Origin: Bradyrhizobium yuanmingense
Lineage (GTDB): Bacteria > Pseudomonadota > Alphaproteobacteria > Rhizobiales > Xanthobacteraceae
DNA: 64,000 bases
Direction of reading: 5' to 3'
Assembly: GCF_900094575.1 (NCBI RefSeq)
Contig: NZ_FMAE01000009.1
Span: forward strand, 186,001 to 250,000
Below are positions 45,108 through 54,326 of this stretch, piece by piece. Below the pieces are notes generated by a model. The model saw only the letters and a program-made list of their open reading frames with translations. It was not told where the DNA came from and did no database searches. The position numbers and the translations under genes were made by a program. Position 1 is the first letter of the stretch. Each line of letters starts with the position of its first letter.

Positions 45108-46100
45108 TTAACCGCTGACTGCCGGCGCAGCCTCTTCCAGGTGACACGCCACCCACTGCTCGGGTCCCGTCGCGCGCAGCGTCGGCTCCTCGGTCCGGCA
45201 ACGATCGAACACGAACGGGCAACGGGTGTGAAAGCGGCATCCCTTCGGCGGATTGATCGGGCTCGGCACGTCGCCCTTGAGGATGATGGGATTGCGCTGG
45301 GCTCCGGGCTCCGGCAGCGGCACGGCCGAAAGCAGCGCCTTGGTGTATGGATGCCTTGGCGCGGCAAAGATCTCGCGGCGCGGAGCCAGCTCGACGATCT
45401 TGCCGAGATACATCACGGCGACGCGATGGGTCATGTGCTCGACGATGGCAAGATCGTGGCTGATGAAGAGCAGCGCGAGCCCGAACTCGCGCTGCAGATC
45501 CTGCAGTAGATTGACGATCTGCGCCTTGACCGAAACGTCCAGCGCGGAGACCGCCTCGTCGCAGACGATCAGCTCGGGCTCGGCAGCCAGCGCCCGCGCA
45601 ATGCCAATGCGCTGACGCTGGCCGCCGGAGAATTCGTGCGGCCTGCGGTTCAGCGCCTCGCGCGGCAGGCGCACCGTGTCCATCAGTGATGTGACACGGA
45701 CCTCGAGATCCTCTGCGGACTTGGCGAGGCCGAAATTGCGGATCGGCTCGGCGAGAATGTCGCGCACACGCATGCGCGGATTGAGGCTGGAGAAGGGGTC
45801 CTGGAACACGACCTGCACGCGGCGGCGCATCTGGCGCATCGTGCCAGGTGCGGCGTCGTCGATCCTCTGGCCATCGAGGATGACCTGGCCCGAGGTGATC
45901 TCGAACAGTCGCAGGATGGCGCGGCCGACCGTCGATTTTCCGCAGCCGGACTCGCCGACCAGGGACAGCGTCTCGCCGCGCGCGATCTCGAAGGAGACGC
46001 CGTCCACCGCGTAGACGAATTCGGTTTGCCGTCCGAAGAGGCCCTTGTTGATCGGAAAGTGCTTCTTGAGGTCGTTGACCTGGAGCAGCGGAACACTCAT
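45108..46100 (-). CDS. dipeptide-type ABC transporter ATPase (DppF-like), importer B
   Basis: A 330-residue ATPase of the oligopeptide/dipeptide family with Walker A GESGCGKSTVGRAIL, signature FSGGQRQRIGIARAL and Walker B LIVCDEAVSALDVSV. The C-terminal oligo_HPY extension with its cysteine set (CRFHTRCPFVFDRCRTEEP) is present and typical of DppF/OppF. Start overlaps the DppD-like stop (ATGA). It energises a peptide or small polar solute importer with the five-gene set that follows upstream. Confidence 0.93.
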   Translation of the reverse strand: MSVPLLQVNDLKKHFPINKGLFGRQTEFVYAVDGVSFEIARGETLSLVGESGCGKSTVGRAILRLFEITSGQVILDGQRIDDAAPGTMRQMRRRVQVVFQDPFSSLNPRMRVRDILAEPIRNFGLAKSAEDLEVRVTSLMDTVRLPREALNRRPHEFSGGQRQRIGIARALAAEPELIVCDEAVSALDVSVKAQIVNLLQDLQREFGLALLFISHDLAIVEHMTHRVAVMYLGKIVELAPRREIFAAPRHPYTKALLSAVPLPEPGAQRNPIILKGDVPSPINPPKGCRFHTRCPFVFDRCRTEEPTLRATGPEQWVACHLEEAAPAVSG

Positions 46101-47086
46101 GCCGCGATCGCTCCCTTGGCGGCGTAATGGCACGCAGCGATGTGGCGGGGGCCCTTCTCTTCCAGCCCCGGCGCATACTGGCGGCACAGATCGGTCGCGA
46201 GCGCACAGCGCCCGGCAAAGACGCAGCCCGTGATCGGCTTGCGCAGATCAGGCACCTGCCCGGGAATCTCGGCGAGCCGCGTCGCGGTGCCCGCAAGCGA
46301 AGAGCCGAGCTTCGGCACCGCGCCTAACAGGCCCTGCGTATAGGGATGGCGCGGGGAACGGAACAGCTCGGCCACCGGCGCCTCCTCGACCTTGCGGCCG
46401 GCATACATCACCATGACACGCTCGGCAATCTCGGCGACGACGCCGAGATCGTGGGTGATCAGGATGATGGCCGCACCGACCCGGCGCTTCAGGTCCAGCA
46501 TCAGCTTGAGGATCTGCGCCTGGATTGTCACGTCGAGGGCGGTTGTCGGCTCGTCTGCAATGAGAAGCTTCGGATTGCAGGCCAGCGCAACCGCGATCAT
46601 CACGCGCTGGCGCATGCCGCCAGACAGCTGGTGCGGATATTCGCCGACGCGCCGTTTCGGCTCGGGAATGCCGACCAGTGTCAGCATCTCCACCGCATGC
46701 GCCTCCGCCGCCTGCTTGTCGAGGCCCTGATGGATCATCAAGGTCTCGCGGATCTGGCGGCCGACGGTGAGCACCGGGTTCAGGCTCGTCATCGGTTCCT
46801 GAAAGATCATCGAGATGTCGTTGCCGCGGATCGCGCGCATCTCGCGATCGGACAGTTTCAGCAGATCCCTGCCCGCGAAGCGGATGCTGCCTGCGATCCG
46901 GCCCGGCGGCTCCGGAATCAGCCGCATCAAGGACATCGACGTCACCGACTTGCCGCAACCGGATTCGCCGACGATGGCGAGCGTCTCACCCTCGTTGACA
47001 TGGAAGGATACCCCGTCGACCGCGCGGTTGATGCCGCCGGGCGTGCGGAAATGGGTCTGGAGGTTCTCGACTTCGAGCAAAGCCAT
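46097..47086 (-). CDS. dipeptide-type ABC transporter ATPase (DppD-like), importer B
   Basis: A 329-residue ATPase with Walker A GESGCGKSVTSMSLM, signature LSGGMRQRVMIAVAL and Walker B LLIADEPTTALDVTI, and the oligo_HPY tail (GCVFAGRCALATDLCRQYAP). ATG 47086 follows after a short gap from the permease gene at 47118. It pairs with the DppF-like product as the two ATPase subunits of the importer. Confidence 0.93.
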   Translation of the reverse strand: MALLEVENLQTHFRTPGGINRAVDGVSFHVNEGETLAIVGESGCGKSVTSMSLMRLIPEPPGRIAGSIRFAGRDLLKLSDREMRAIRGNDISMIFQEPMTSLNPVLTVGRQIRETLMIHQGLDKQAAEAHAVEMLTLVGIPEPKRRVGEYPHQLSGGMRQRVMIAVALACNPKLLIADEPTTALDVTIQAQILKLMLDLKRRVGAAIILITHDLGVVAEIAERVMVMYAGRKVEEAPVAELFRSPRHPYTQGLLGAVPKLGSSLAGTATRLAEIPGQVPDLRKPITGCVFAGRCALATDLCRQYAPGLEEKGPRHIAACHYAAKGAIAA

Positions 47087-47117
47087 CGCAATCAGCCTCG
47101 ATCCATCACAGACAACA

Positions 47118-48041
47118 TCACAGGCTTTTGGCCATGCGCGGGTCGAGCGCATCGCGAAGGCCGTCGCCGAGCAGATTCACTGCGAGCACGGTGACGGACA
47201 GGAACGCCGCCGGGAAGAACACGATGTAGGGCTTCACCTGCCAAAGCGCGCGGCCCTCGGCCATGATGTTGCCCCAGGACGGAATGGTCGGCGGCGTGCC
47301 GGCGCCGATGAAGGATAGGATCGCCTCCGTGATCATGGCGCTGGCGCAGATGTAGGTCGCCTGGACCAGCATCGGCGCAACCGTGTTGGGCAGGATGTGG
47401 CGCAGGATGATCATCGGCGTGCGCGTGCCGCAGGCCACGGCCGCGTCCACATAGGGCTGCTCGCGCAAGGACAGCACGACGCTGCGGACGAGGCGCGAGA
47501 CGCGCGGAATCTCGGCGATGGTGATCGCCAGGATGACGTTGCCGACGCTGCCGCGCGTCAGGGCCATGAGCGCGATCGCCAGCAGGATCGGCGGAATCGA
47601 CATCAGCCCGTCCATGAACCGCATCAGGATGCCGTCGGCCCAGCGGATGAAGCCGGAGACCATGCCGATGGCAAGGCCGATCGCCGAGGCGCAGATCGCG
47701 ACCGACAGGCCGACCGTGAGCGAGACGCGCGCGCCGAACAGCACGCGCGAATAGATGTCGCGGCCGAGCACGTCGGTGCCGAACCAGAAATCGGCCGACG
47801 GCGCGCGGGTGCGCTTGGCGGGCGCAAGCGCGGTCGGATCGACCGTGCCGAGGTATGGCGCAAAGATCGCGATCAGCACCAGCATCAGCAGCAGCGCGCC
47901 GCCGATCGCGACCGTCGGGTGGCCGCGCAGGAGGCCGACGAAGCCGCGCCGTATCCTGACCGGCCGCAGGATCTCGGGCAGTTGCGGCGCAAGGACGAGG
48001 CCGGCCGGAAGCGAATGCGGATTAACGGTGGCGTCGGTCAA
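47118..48041 (-). CDS. dipeptide-type ABC transporter permease (DppC-like), importer B
   Basis: A 307-residue permease of the DppC group. The N-terminal segment and helix (HPTVAIGGALLLMLVLIAIFAPYL), the periplasmic part FGTDVLGRDIYSRVLFGARVS, and the EAA-type loop region (VVLSLREQPYVDAAVACGTRT) are clear. It starts at TTG 48041, overlapping the stop of the DppB-like gene (TTGA) with GAGGATCC upstream, so translation is coupled. Confidence 0.92.
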   Translation of the reverse strand: MTDATVNPHSLPAGLVLAPQLPEILRPVRIRRGFVGLLRGHPTVAIGGALLLMLVLIAIFAPYLGTVDPTALAPAKRTRAPSADFWFGTDVLGRDIYSRVLFGARVSLTVGLSVAICASAIGLAIGMVSGFIRWADGILMRFMDGLMSIPPILLAIALMALTRGSVGNVILAITIAEIPRVSRLVRSVVLSLREQPYVDAAVACGTRTPMIILRHILPNTVAPMLVQATYICASAMITEAILSFIGAGTPPTIPSWGNIMAEGRALWQVKPYIVFFPAAFLSVTVLAVNLLGDGLRDALDPRMAKSL

Positions 48042-48979
48042 TAGCGGATCCTCGGGTCAACGAGCGTGTAGACGACGTCGATCATCAGATTGACGAGGAC
48101 GTAGACGAAGCTGAACAGCAGCACGATGCCCTGAATCACCGGATAGTCACGGCGCAGGATGGCATCGATGGTGAGGCGGCCGAGGCCGGGAATCGCGAAC
48201 ACGCTCTCGGTGACGACCGCTCCGCCGATCAGGAGCGCGATGCCGATCCCGATCACGGTGACGATCGGCACCGCCGCGTTCTTCAGCGCGTGAATGAACA
48301 GGATGCCGCCCTGCCCGAGGCCCTTGGCCTTGGCGGTGCGGATATAGTCCTGCTGCAGCACTTCGAGCATGGCTGCCCGCGTGATGCGGGCGACCAGCGC
48401 GATATAGACGCAGCCGAGCGCGATCGCCGGCAGGATCAGGTTTTCCAGCCATGGCCAGAAACCCTGGGCCAGCGGCGTGTAGCCCTGCACCGGCAGCCAT
48501 TCCAGCTCCAGCGCGAAGATGTAGGCGAGCATGTAGCCGACCACGAAGACCGGCAGCGAGAATCCGAACACGGCAAAGCCCATGATGACGCGATCGATCA
48601 GGCTGCCGGCCTTCCATGCCGCCACCACGCCGAGCGGCACCGCCACCACGATCGTCAGCAGCAGCGTGACGATCATCAGCGACAGCGTCGGTCCGAGACG
48701 CTGCCCGATCATCGCCGAGACCGGCAGGTTGGTGAAGATCGAGGTGCCGAGATCGCCGTGCAGGATGCGCCAGACCCAGCCTCCGAACTGGACCAGGAAG
48801 GGCCGGTCCAGCCCGAGGCTCTGGCGGATGCGCTCCACATCCTCCGGGCTTGCCTGATCGCCCGCGATCACCACGGCCGGATCGCCGGGCGCGATATAAA
48901 GCAGGCTGAACACGAACAGCGCGACGATCGCCATGACTGGCAAGGTCGCAACGATGCGACGGAGGATGTAGGAGAGCAT
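48038..48979 (-). CDS. dipeptide-type ABC transporter permease (DppB-like), importer B
   Basis: A 313-residue permease of the DppB group starting MLSYILRRIVATLPVMAIVAL, with the family's FVFSLLYIAPGDPAVVIAGD, periplasmic FLVQFGGWVWRILHGDLGTSIF and the conserved loop VLQQDYIRTAKAKGLGQGGI. It lies 17 bases after the binding-protein gene on the same strand and is followed by the DppC-like gene with a four-base overlap. Confidence 0.92.
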   Translation of the reverse strand: MLSYILRRIVATLPVMAIVALFVFSLLYIAPGDPAVVIAGDQASPEDVERIRQSLGLDRPFLVQFGGWVWRILHGDLGTSIFTNLPVSAMIGQRLGPTLSLMIVTLLLTIVVAVPLGVVAAWKAGSLIDRVIMGFAVFGFSLPVFVVGYMLAYIFALELEWLPVQGYTPLAQGFWPWLENLILPAIALGCVYIALVARITRAAMLEVLQQDYIRTAKAKGLGQGGILFIHALKNAAVPIVTVIGIGIALLIGGAVVTESVFAIPGLGRLTIDAILRRDYPVIQGIVLLFSFVYVLVNLMIDVVYTLVDPRIRY

Positions 48980-48996
48980 CTGGCCTCAGCGCACGA

Positions 48997-50601
48997 TCAT
49001 GCGGACTTCGACACGCCCCAGAAGAACGGCAGCGGTCCCTTGGCAACGCCGGAGACGTTCTTGCGCCAGGCGGTGTAGCTCAGGAAGAAGCCCGTGGGCG
49101 CGTAAACCACGTCATCGAGCGCCGCCTTGTTGAGGCGGCCGATGGCAGCCTTCTCCTCGTCGACGTTCTTGGCCTCGAACCACGAGGCGACCTCCTTTTC
49201 GGTGGCCGCGCTGGTGGGCCAGCCGAACCAGGCCTTGTCGCCGTTGGCACGAATGGCGGTGTAGGGAGCCGGATTGACGCAATCCGCGCCGGCGTGCCAG
49301 GTGTGGAACATGTTCCAGCCGCCCTGTCCCGGAGGTGTCTTCTGCGCGCGGCGGGAGCCGACCGTGCCCCAATCGGTTGCGACGAAGTCGACATTCATGC
49401 CGAGCTTCTTGAGAAGATCGGCGGTGACGTCGCCCATCGCCTTGGTGATTGGCTGGTCCTGCGCGACGAGGCACGTCACCGGCTGGCCGGAATAGCCGCT
49501 CTCGGCGAGCAGCTTCTTGGCGGCGTCCAGATCGCGCTTGCCCTTCAGGATCTCGCCGCCCACTTCGGTGTAGAGCGGCGTATCCGGCGTGAAGTAGCCG
49601 GGCAGCGGCTTCCACAGCGAATTGTCGTCGCCGACGATCGCGCGCATGTAGTCTTCCTGGCTGAGCGCCATCAGCACCGCACGCCGCGCCTTGACGTCAT
49701 TGAACGGCGGATAGAGGAAGTTCATGCGGAACGAGCCGATATTGCCGAGGGGATCGCCGATATCGACGCTGATATTCTTGTTCTTCTTCAGAACCGGAAC
49801 GAGATCCGCGATCGGGTTCTCCCACCAGTCGATCTCGCCGTTCTGCAACGCGGCCGCCGCGGTTGCCGGATCCGGCATGATCACCCACTCGACGCGGTCG
49901 ACCATCACCTGCTTGCCGCCAGCAAGCCAGGACGCCTTCTCCTGCCGCGGTGAATAGTCGGCGAATTTCTCGAACACGGCCTTCGCACCGGGGACCCACT
50001 CGCTCTTGGCGAACTTGAGCGGACCGGAGCCGATATACTCAGAAATCTGCTTGAACGGATCGGTCTGCGCGATGCGCTCCGGCATGATGAAGCTGCAAGG
50101 CGAATTGTTCTTGCCGAGCGCGTAGAGCAATTTCGGGAAGGGCTGCTTCAGCACCCATTTGAAGGTGCGGTCGTCGACGGCCGTGAGCTCCTGCTGGAGC
50201 GCCTTGATCATCAGGCCCATCGGATCGCGCGCCGACCACCGCGTCAGGCTTGCCACGACGTCCTTGCTGAGCACCGGCTCGCCATCGTGGAATTTGAGGC
50301 CGGGCCGCAGCCTGAACGTCCAGGTGGTGCCGTCGTCGGTCACTTCCTCGGACTCGACCATCTGCCGCTGCGGCCGGAACGAGGAATCGATGCCGTATAG
50401 CGTGTCCCAAACCATCGCGGCGGCATTGCGCACGACATATTGCGTGCCCCAGATCGGGTCGAAATTGGCGAGATTGGCCTGGGGCACGAAACGCAGGGTG
50501 CGCGCCGAGGCACCCTGAGCGATCGCCGGGGCCGACAGGCCACCCGTCAATGCCAGGCTGCCCGCGCCAGCCAGTCCCTTCAATACCGTCCTGCGATCCA
50601 T
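48997..50601 (-). CDS. dipeptide-type ABC transporter substrate-binding protein, importer B
   Basis: A 534-residue family 5 binding protein with a Tat-like signal (MDRRTVLKGLAGAGSLALTG, Arg3-Arg4, cut near AIAQG), so it may be exported folded. The body shows NFDPIWGTQYVVRNAAAMVWDTL and DGTTWTFRLRPGLKFHDGEPV, then GDPLGNIGSFRMNFLYPPFNDVKARRAVLMAL, the usual family 5 stretches. It leads importer B. A near-perfect 18-base palindrome lies 64-81 bases before the start codon. Confidence 0.93.
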   Translation of the reverse strand: MDRRTVLKGLAGAGSLALTGGLSAPAIAQGASARTLRFVPQANLANFDPIWGTQYVVRNAAAMVWDTLYGIDSSFRPQRQMVESEEVTDDGTTWTFRLRPGLKFHDGEPVLSKDVVASLTRWSARDPMGLMIKALQQELTAVDDRTFKWVLKQPFPKLLYALGKNNSPCSFIMPERIAQTDPFKQISEYIGSGPLKFAKSEWVPGAKAVFEKFADYSPRQEKASWLAGGKQVMVDRVEWVIMPDPATAAAALQNGEIDWWENPIADLVPVLKKNKNISVDIGDPLGNIGSFRMNFLYPPFNDVKARRAVLMALSQEDYMRAIVGDDNSLWKPLPGYFTPDTPLYTEVGGEILKGKRDLDAAKKLLAESGYSGQPVTCLVAQDQPITKAMGDVTADLLKKLGMNVDFVATDWGTVGSRRAQKTPPGQGGWNMFHTWHAGADCVNPAPYTAIRANGDKAWFGWPTSAATEKEVASWFEAKNVDEEKAAIGRLNKAALDDVVYAPTGFFLSYTAWRKNVSGVAKGPLPFFWGVSKSA

Positions 50602-50664
50602 GAAGTCCTCCCAGAAGTGCCGTGATGCCAGCTATTCATTGGCAAAGGGCAAGTGAAACCGAGC

Positions 50665-50682
50665 CCATTTGCAAGCAAATGG
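50665..50682. promoter_or_regulatory. 18-base palindrome before the importer B binding protein
   Basis: CCATTTGC-AA-GCAAATGG is a perfect palindrome with eight-base arms in the 150-base gap between the fused-ATPase gene and the binding-protein gene. A symmetric site of this size is typical of GntR or TetR-type repressors. No regulator gene is adjacent. Confidence 0.5.
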
Positions 50683-50751
50683 TATGCCACTAAATGCGGC
50701 TTCGCCAGCGGGATCTCGCCATTTGGCGGTCCAGGAATGCGAGTTCGGGGC

Positions 50752-52422
50752 TTACAGAGCGGCCGCCAGCGTCGGCCCGGTCTCGATATGCGGGATCGCT
50801 TCGACCAGTTTGCGCGTGTAGTCGGTCTTTGGATTATCAAATAACGCCCGGCTCTCGCCCTGCTCCACGATGCCGCCGTTGCGCAGCACGATGGTGCGGT
50901 CGCACAGCATGCGCACGACGTTGAGATCGTGGCTGACGAACAGCAGCGCAATGTCGTTCTCGCGCCTGAGGCGATCGAGCAGTTGCAGCACAACCGCCTG
51001 CACCGAGACGTCGAGTGCGGCGGTCGGCTCGTCCAGCACCAGCAGCCGCGGCCGGCAGGCGATGGCGCGGGCGATGCCGACGCGGGCCTTCTGCCCGCCG
51101 GAGAGTTGATGCGGAAACCGCGGCAACAGATCGAGCGGCAGCCCGACTCGCTCGGCGCATTCTTCCACCCGTTTGCGCAAGCCTGCGCCCGCGCGCATGC
51201 CGTCGAGCCGCATCAAGGGATGGGCAATGCAATCGAACGCCGTGAAGCGCGGGTTGAGGCTTTCGTTCGGGTCCTGAAAGACCATCTGGATGTCTTTGCG
51301 CAACGGCGAGCGGTGGAAATCGCGCGCCGCCACGTGCCCGATCGACTGCCCGTCGAACACGATGTCGCCCTCGCTCGGATCGATCAGGCGGCAGATCATG
51401 CGCGAGGTCGTGCTCTTGCCCGAGCCGGACTCGCCGACTAGCCCGACACTCTCGCCGCCCGCCATCGTCATCGAGAAGTCGGCAACCGCAGCGGAGCCCT
51501 GATCGAAACGCTTGGCGAGCTTGCGCACTTCCAGGAGCGGCGGCGTGCCGTGCGCTCGCTCCTGCCTGGGTCTGGTGACGACGTTGGCGTAACGCTCTCT
51601 GTCCTCCTCCGTCACGAGATCTGCGATCCGTGACGTCGCCGTCGGCGACGCCGCTACCAGGCGTCTGGTATAGGCGTGCTGCGGCGCGCTGAAGAGAATG
51701 CCGGGGCTCGCCTCCTCGACGATGCGGCCGCGCTCCATCACGGCAATGCGGCGGCAGTAGCGTGCCGCAAGGCCGAGGTCGTGCGTGATCAGGATCGTGG
51801 CCATGCCTCGCGCGGCGGCAATGTCTGCCAGCAGATCCATCACCACCTTCTGCGTCGTGACGTCGAGCCCGGTGGTCGGCTCGTCCGCGATGAGCAGCGC
51901 GGGATTGCAGGAGATCGCGATCGCGATCATGACGCGCTGGCACATGCCGCCGGAAAGCTCGTGCGGATAGGCGTTCATCCGCGCCTCGGGATCGCGGATC
52001 TGAACGGCGCGCAGCAGGTCCAGCGCCTCGGCACGCGCGGCCTCTTTCGAGATACGCTTGTGGGTGAGGATCGCGTCCGCGATCTGCAGGCCGATCGCGC
52101 GGATCGGGTTGAGCGCCGCCCGCGGATTCTGGAAGATCATCGACATCGCGGCGCCCTGCAGCTGTCGCAGATCATCGCCGCGGAGCTTGGTGACGTCCTG
52201 CCCGCGGAACAGAATCTTGCCGCCGGTGACGCGGCCGGCTGCATCGAGCAGCCGCGTCGTCGCAAAGCCGGTGACCGACTTGCCCGAGCCGCTCTCGCCG
52301 ACGAGGCCGAGCATCTCGCCGGCCTTGACGGTGAGCGTGACGCCGCGCACGGCCTCGACCATGCCCCGCCGCGTCGAGAACGCGACGTGGAGGTCGTCGA
52401 TCCTAAGCAGGTCCTCGCTCAT
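50752..52422 (-). CDS. dipeptide-type ABC transporter ATPase, DppD-DppF fused, importer A
   Basis: A 556-residue protein with two ATPase domains in one chain. First half: Walker A GESGSGKSVTGFATTRLL, signature LSGGMCQRVMIAIAI, Walker B LLIADEPTTGLDVTT. Second half: GESGSGKSTTSRMICRLI, LSGGQKARVGIARAI, LLVLDEPTAALDVSV. Its halves correspond to the DppD and DppF proteins that are separate in importer B. Start overlaps the permease stop (ATGA). Confidence 0.93.
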   Translation of the reverse strand: MSEDLLRIDDLHVAFSTRRGMVEAVRGVTLTVKAGEMLGLVGESGSGKSVTGFATTRLLDAAGRVTGGKILFRGQDVTKLRGDDLRQLQGAAMSMIFQNPRAALNPIRAIGLQIADAILTHKRISKEAARAEALDLLRAVQIRDPEARMNAYPHELSGGMCQRVMIAIAISCNPALLIADEPTTGLDVTTQKVVMDLLADIAAARGMATILITHDLGLAARYCRRIAVMERGRIVEEASPGILFSAPQHAYTRRLVAASPTATSRIADLVTEEDRERYANVVTRPRQERAHGTPPLLEVRKLAKRFDQGSAAVADFSMTMAGGESVGLVGESGSGKSTTSRMICRLIDPSEGDIVFDGQSIGHVAARDFHRSPLRKDIQMVFQDPNESLNPRFTAFDCIAHPLMRLDGMRAGAGLRKRVEECAERVGLPLDLLPRFPHQLSGGQKARVGIARAIACRPRLLVLDEPTAALDVSVQAVVLQLLDRLRRENDIALLFVSHDLNVVRMLCDRTIVLRNGGIVEQGESRALFDNPKTDYTRKLVEAIPHIETGPTLAAAL

Positions 52423-53267
52423 GTGCGCATCCGGGGATCGAGAATGTCCCGCATGCCGTCGCCGAGGAGGTTGAAGCACAGCACGGCCAGCATCAGTGCG
52501 AGGCCGGGAAAGGCCACCAGCCACCAGCGTCCGGTGGAGATGAAGCGCGCGCCTTCCGCGACCATGATGCCCCATTCCGGCGTCGGCGGCTTGACGCCGA
52601 GACCGATGAACGACAGGCCGGCGGCATTGAGAATGGCCCAGCCGAGATTGAGCGAGATCTGCACCGCCATCGCCGGCAGGATGTTCGGCAGCAGGAAGCG
52701 CAGCACCACCGAGAAATGGCTCTCGCCGCAGGCGCGCGCAGCCTCGACCCAGCCGACATTGCGGCGGACGTTGACCTCGGCGCGCGCGAAGCGGATGTAG
52801 AACGGAAGATTGATGATCGCGGTCGCGATCACGATGTTCTCGATCCGGTTGCCGAGCGCGGCGACCATCGCCATCGCCAGCACGAACAGCGGAAACGCCA
52901 TCATCACGTCGACGAAGCGGCCGACGGCGCGATCAAGCCGTCCGCCGGCATAGCCGCAGAACGCGCCGACCACGGCCCCGATCACGAAGGAGATTCCGAC
53001 CGCGGAGACTGCGATGGCAAGGTCGAGCCGTGCAGCGATGATGAGACGGCTGAACACGTCGCGGCCGAGCTGGTCCGTACCGGCAATGTGCGCCGCACTC
53101 GGTGGCAGCAGGGCCTCCGACACGTTCGAGGCCACGGGATCGTAGGGCACGATCCACGGTCCGAAGATCGCGACCAGGACGAACAGCGTCACCCCGGCCG
53201 CGGCCACCGCCGTGAGCGGATTGCCGCGCAGGATCCAGACCGAATGGCGAAGTGTGGCGCTGGTCAT
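52419..53267 (-). CDS. dipeptide-type ABC transporter permease (DppC-like), importer A
   Basis: A 282-residue permease with the DppC pattern (NPLTAVAAAGVTLFVLVAIFGPWIVPYDP, GTDQLGRDVFSRLIIAARLDLAIAVSAVG, EVNVRRNVGWVEAARACGES). ATG 53267 overlaps the DppB-like stop by four bases (ATGA), and its own stop overlaps the fused ATPase start, so translation is tightly coupled along the unit. The frame is open to 53687 but reads as shadow there. Confidence 0.92.
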   Translation of the reverse strand: MTSATLRHSVWILRGNPLTAVAAAGVTLFVLVAIFGPWIVPYDPVASNVSEALLPPSAAHIAGTDQLGRDVFSRLIIAARLDLAIAVSAVGISFVIGAVVGAFCGYAGGRLDRAVGRFVDVMMAFPLFVLAMAMVAALGNRIENIVIATAIINLPFYIRFARAEVNVRRNVGWVEAARACGESHFSVVLRFLLPNILPAMAVQISLNLGWAILNAAGLSFIGLGVKPPTPEWGIMVAEGARFISTGRWWLVAFPGLALMLAVLCFNLLGDGMRDILDPRMRT

Positions 53268-54301
53268 TCGATCGACACCCTGGGATCGGCGATGCCGTAG
53301 CAGATGTCCACGACGAGATTGACCAGCACGAACAGGCTGGCCATCAGCAGCACGAAACCCTGCACCGGCGCATAGTCGGAGGACAGCAACGCGTCGAGCG
53401 CATAAGAGGCCACGCCCGGCCAGGAGAACACTTTCTCCACCAGCACGTTGGCGCCCAGCATGGTCGAGAACACGATGCCGGCGATGGTGATGACGGGCAG
53501 GATCGCATTGCGGAGCGCATAGGTGACGACCACCTTGCGCCAGGACAATCCGACCGAGCGCGCAGTGCGCACGAAATCGCTGCCGAGCGAGACCAGCATC
53601 GAGGCCCGCGTGATCCGCGCCAGCGGCGCGATCACGAACAGCGCCATGCTCACCGCCGGCAGGATCAACTGCCTGCAGGCCGCCCACCAGCCCTCGACGT
53701 CGCCGGCGAGCAGGAAATCGATCGAGAGGAAGCCGGTGCGCTGCGGCGGCAGCGAGGTGAAGACGTCGATGCGCCCGGTCGGATCAGGGGCCAGCCCGAA
53801 CAGATAATAGAAGACATAGATCAAGAGCAGGCCCGAGACGAAGGTCGGCACGCAGACGCCGAGTGCGCAGAACAGCCGCACGCCGTGATCGATGATTGAT
53901 CCCGGCCGCAGCGCCGCCAGCACCCCAAGCGGCACCGCCGCGATGAGCGCGATCAACAGTGCGGTGAAGGTGAGCTCGAGCGAGGCCGGCAATCGCTCGC
54001 GCAGGTCCTTCAGCACCGGCTGTCCCGTCATCATCGAGCGGCCGAGATTGCCGTGGCCGATGTCGGAGAGATAGAACACGAGCTGCTCCGGCACGGATTT
54101 GTCGAGCCCCATCTGCTTGCGGATCTGCTCGATCTCCTCCTTGCCGGCATTGGGCCCCGAGGCGAAGAACACCGCGGGGTCGCCGGGCAGGACGCGCATC
54201 AACAGGAAGGTGAAGACCAGCACACCGAACAGTGCCGGCAGCGACGACAAGAGCCGCCTGCCCGCCCGCACCATCGTTGCACCAAGACCGGTCGTCACCA
54301 T
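53264..54301 (-). CDS. dipeptide-type ABC transporter permease (DppB-like), importer A
   Basis: A 345-residue permease of the DppB family. It has RRLLSSLPALFGVLVFTFLLMRVLPGDPAVFFA, YLSDIGHGNLGRSMMTGQPV and the EAA-like VSLGSDFVRTARSVGLSWRKVVV. It lies 25 bases after the importer A binding-protein gene. A later in-frame ATG (MVRAG at 4274 bases further in the codon order, position 54274) is an alternative start. Confidence 0.92.
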   Translation of the reverse strand: MVTTGLGATMVRAGRRLLSSLPALFGVLVFTFLLMRVLPGDPAVFFASGPNAGKEEIEQIRKQMGLDKSVPEQLVFYLSDIGHGNLGRSMMTGQPVLKDLRERLPASLELTFTALLIALIAAVPLGVLAALRPGSIIDHGVRLFCALGVCVPTFVSGLLLIYVFYYLFGLAPDPTGRIDVFTSLPPQRTGFLSIDFLLAGDVEGWWAACRQLILPAVSMALFVIAPLARITRASMLVSLGSDFVRTARSVGLSWRKVVVTYALRNAILPVITIAGIVFSTMLGANVLVEKVFSWPGVASYALDALLSSDYAPVQGFVLLMASLFVLVNLVVDICYGIADPRVSIE

Positions 54302-54326
54302 TCAGCGTCCCTGCTGGCCGCGGATG

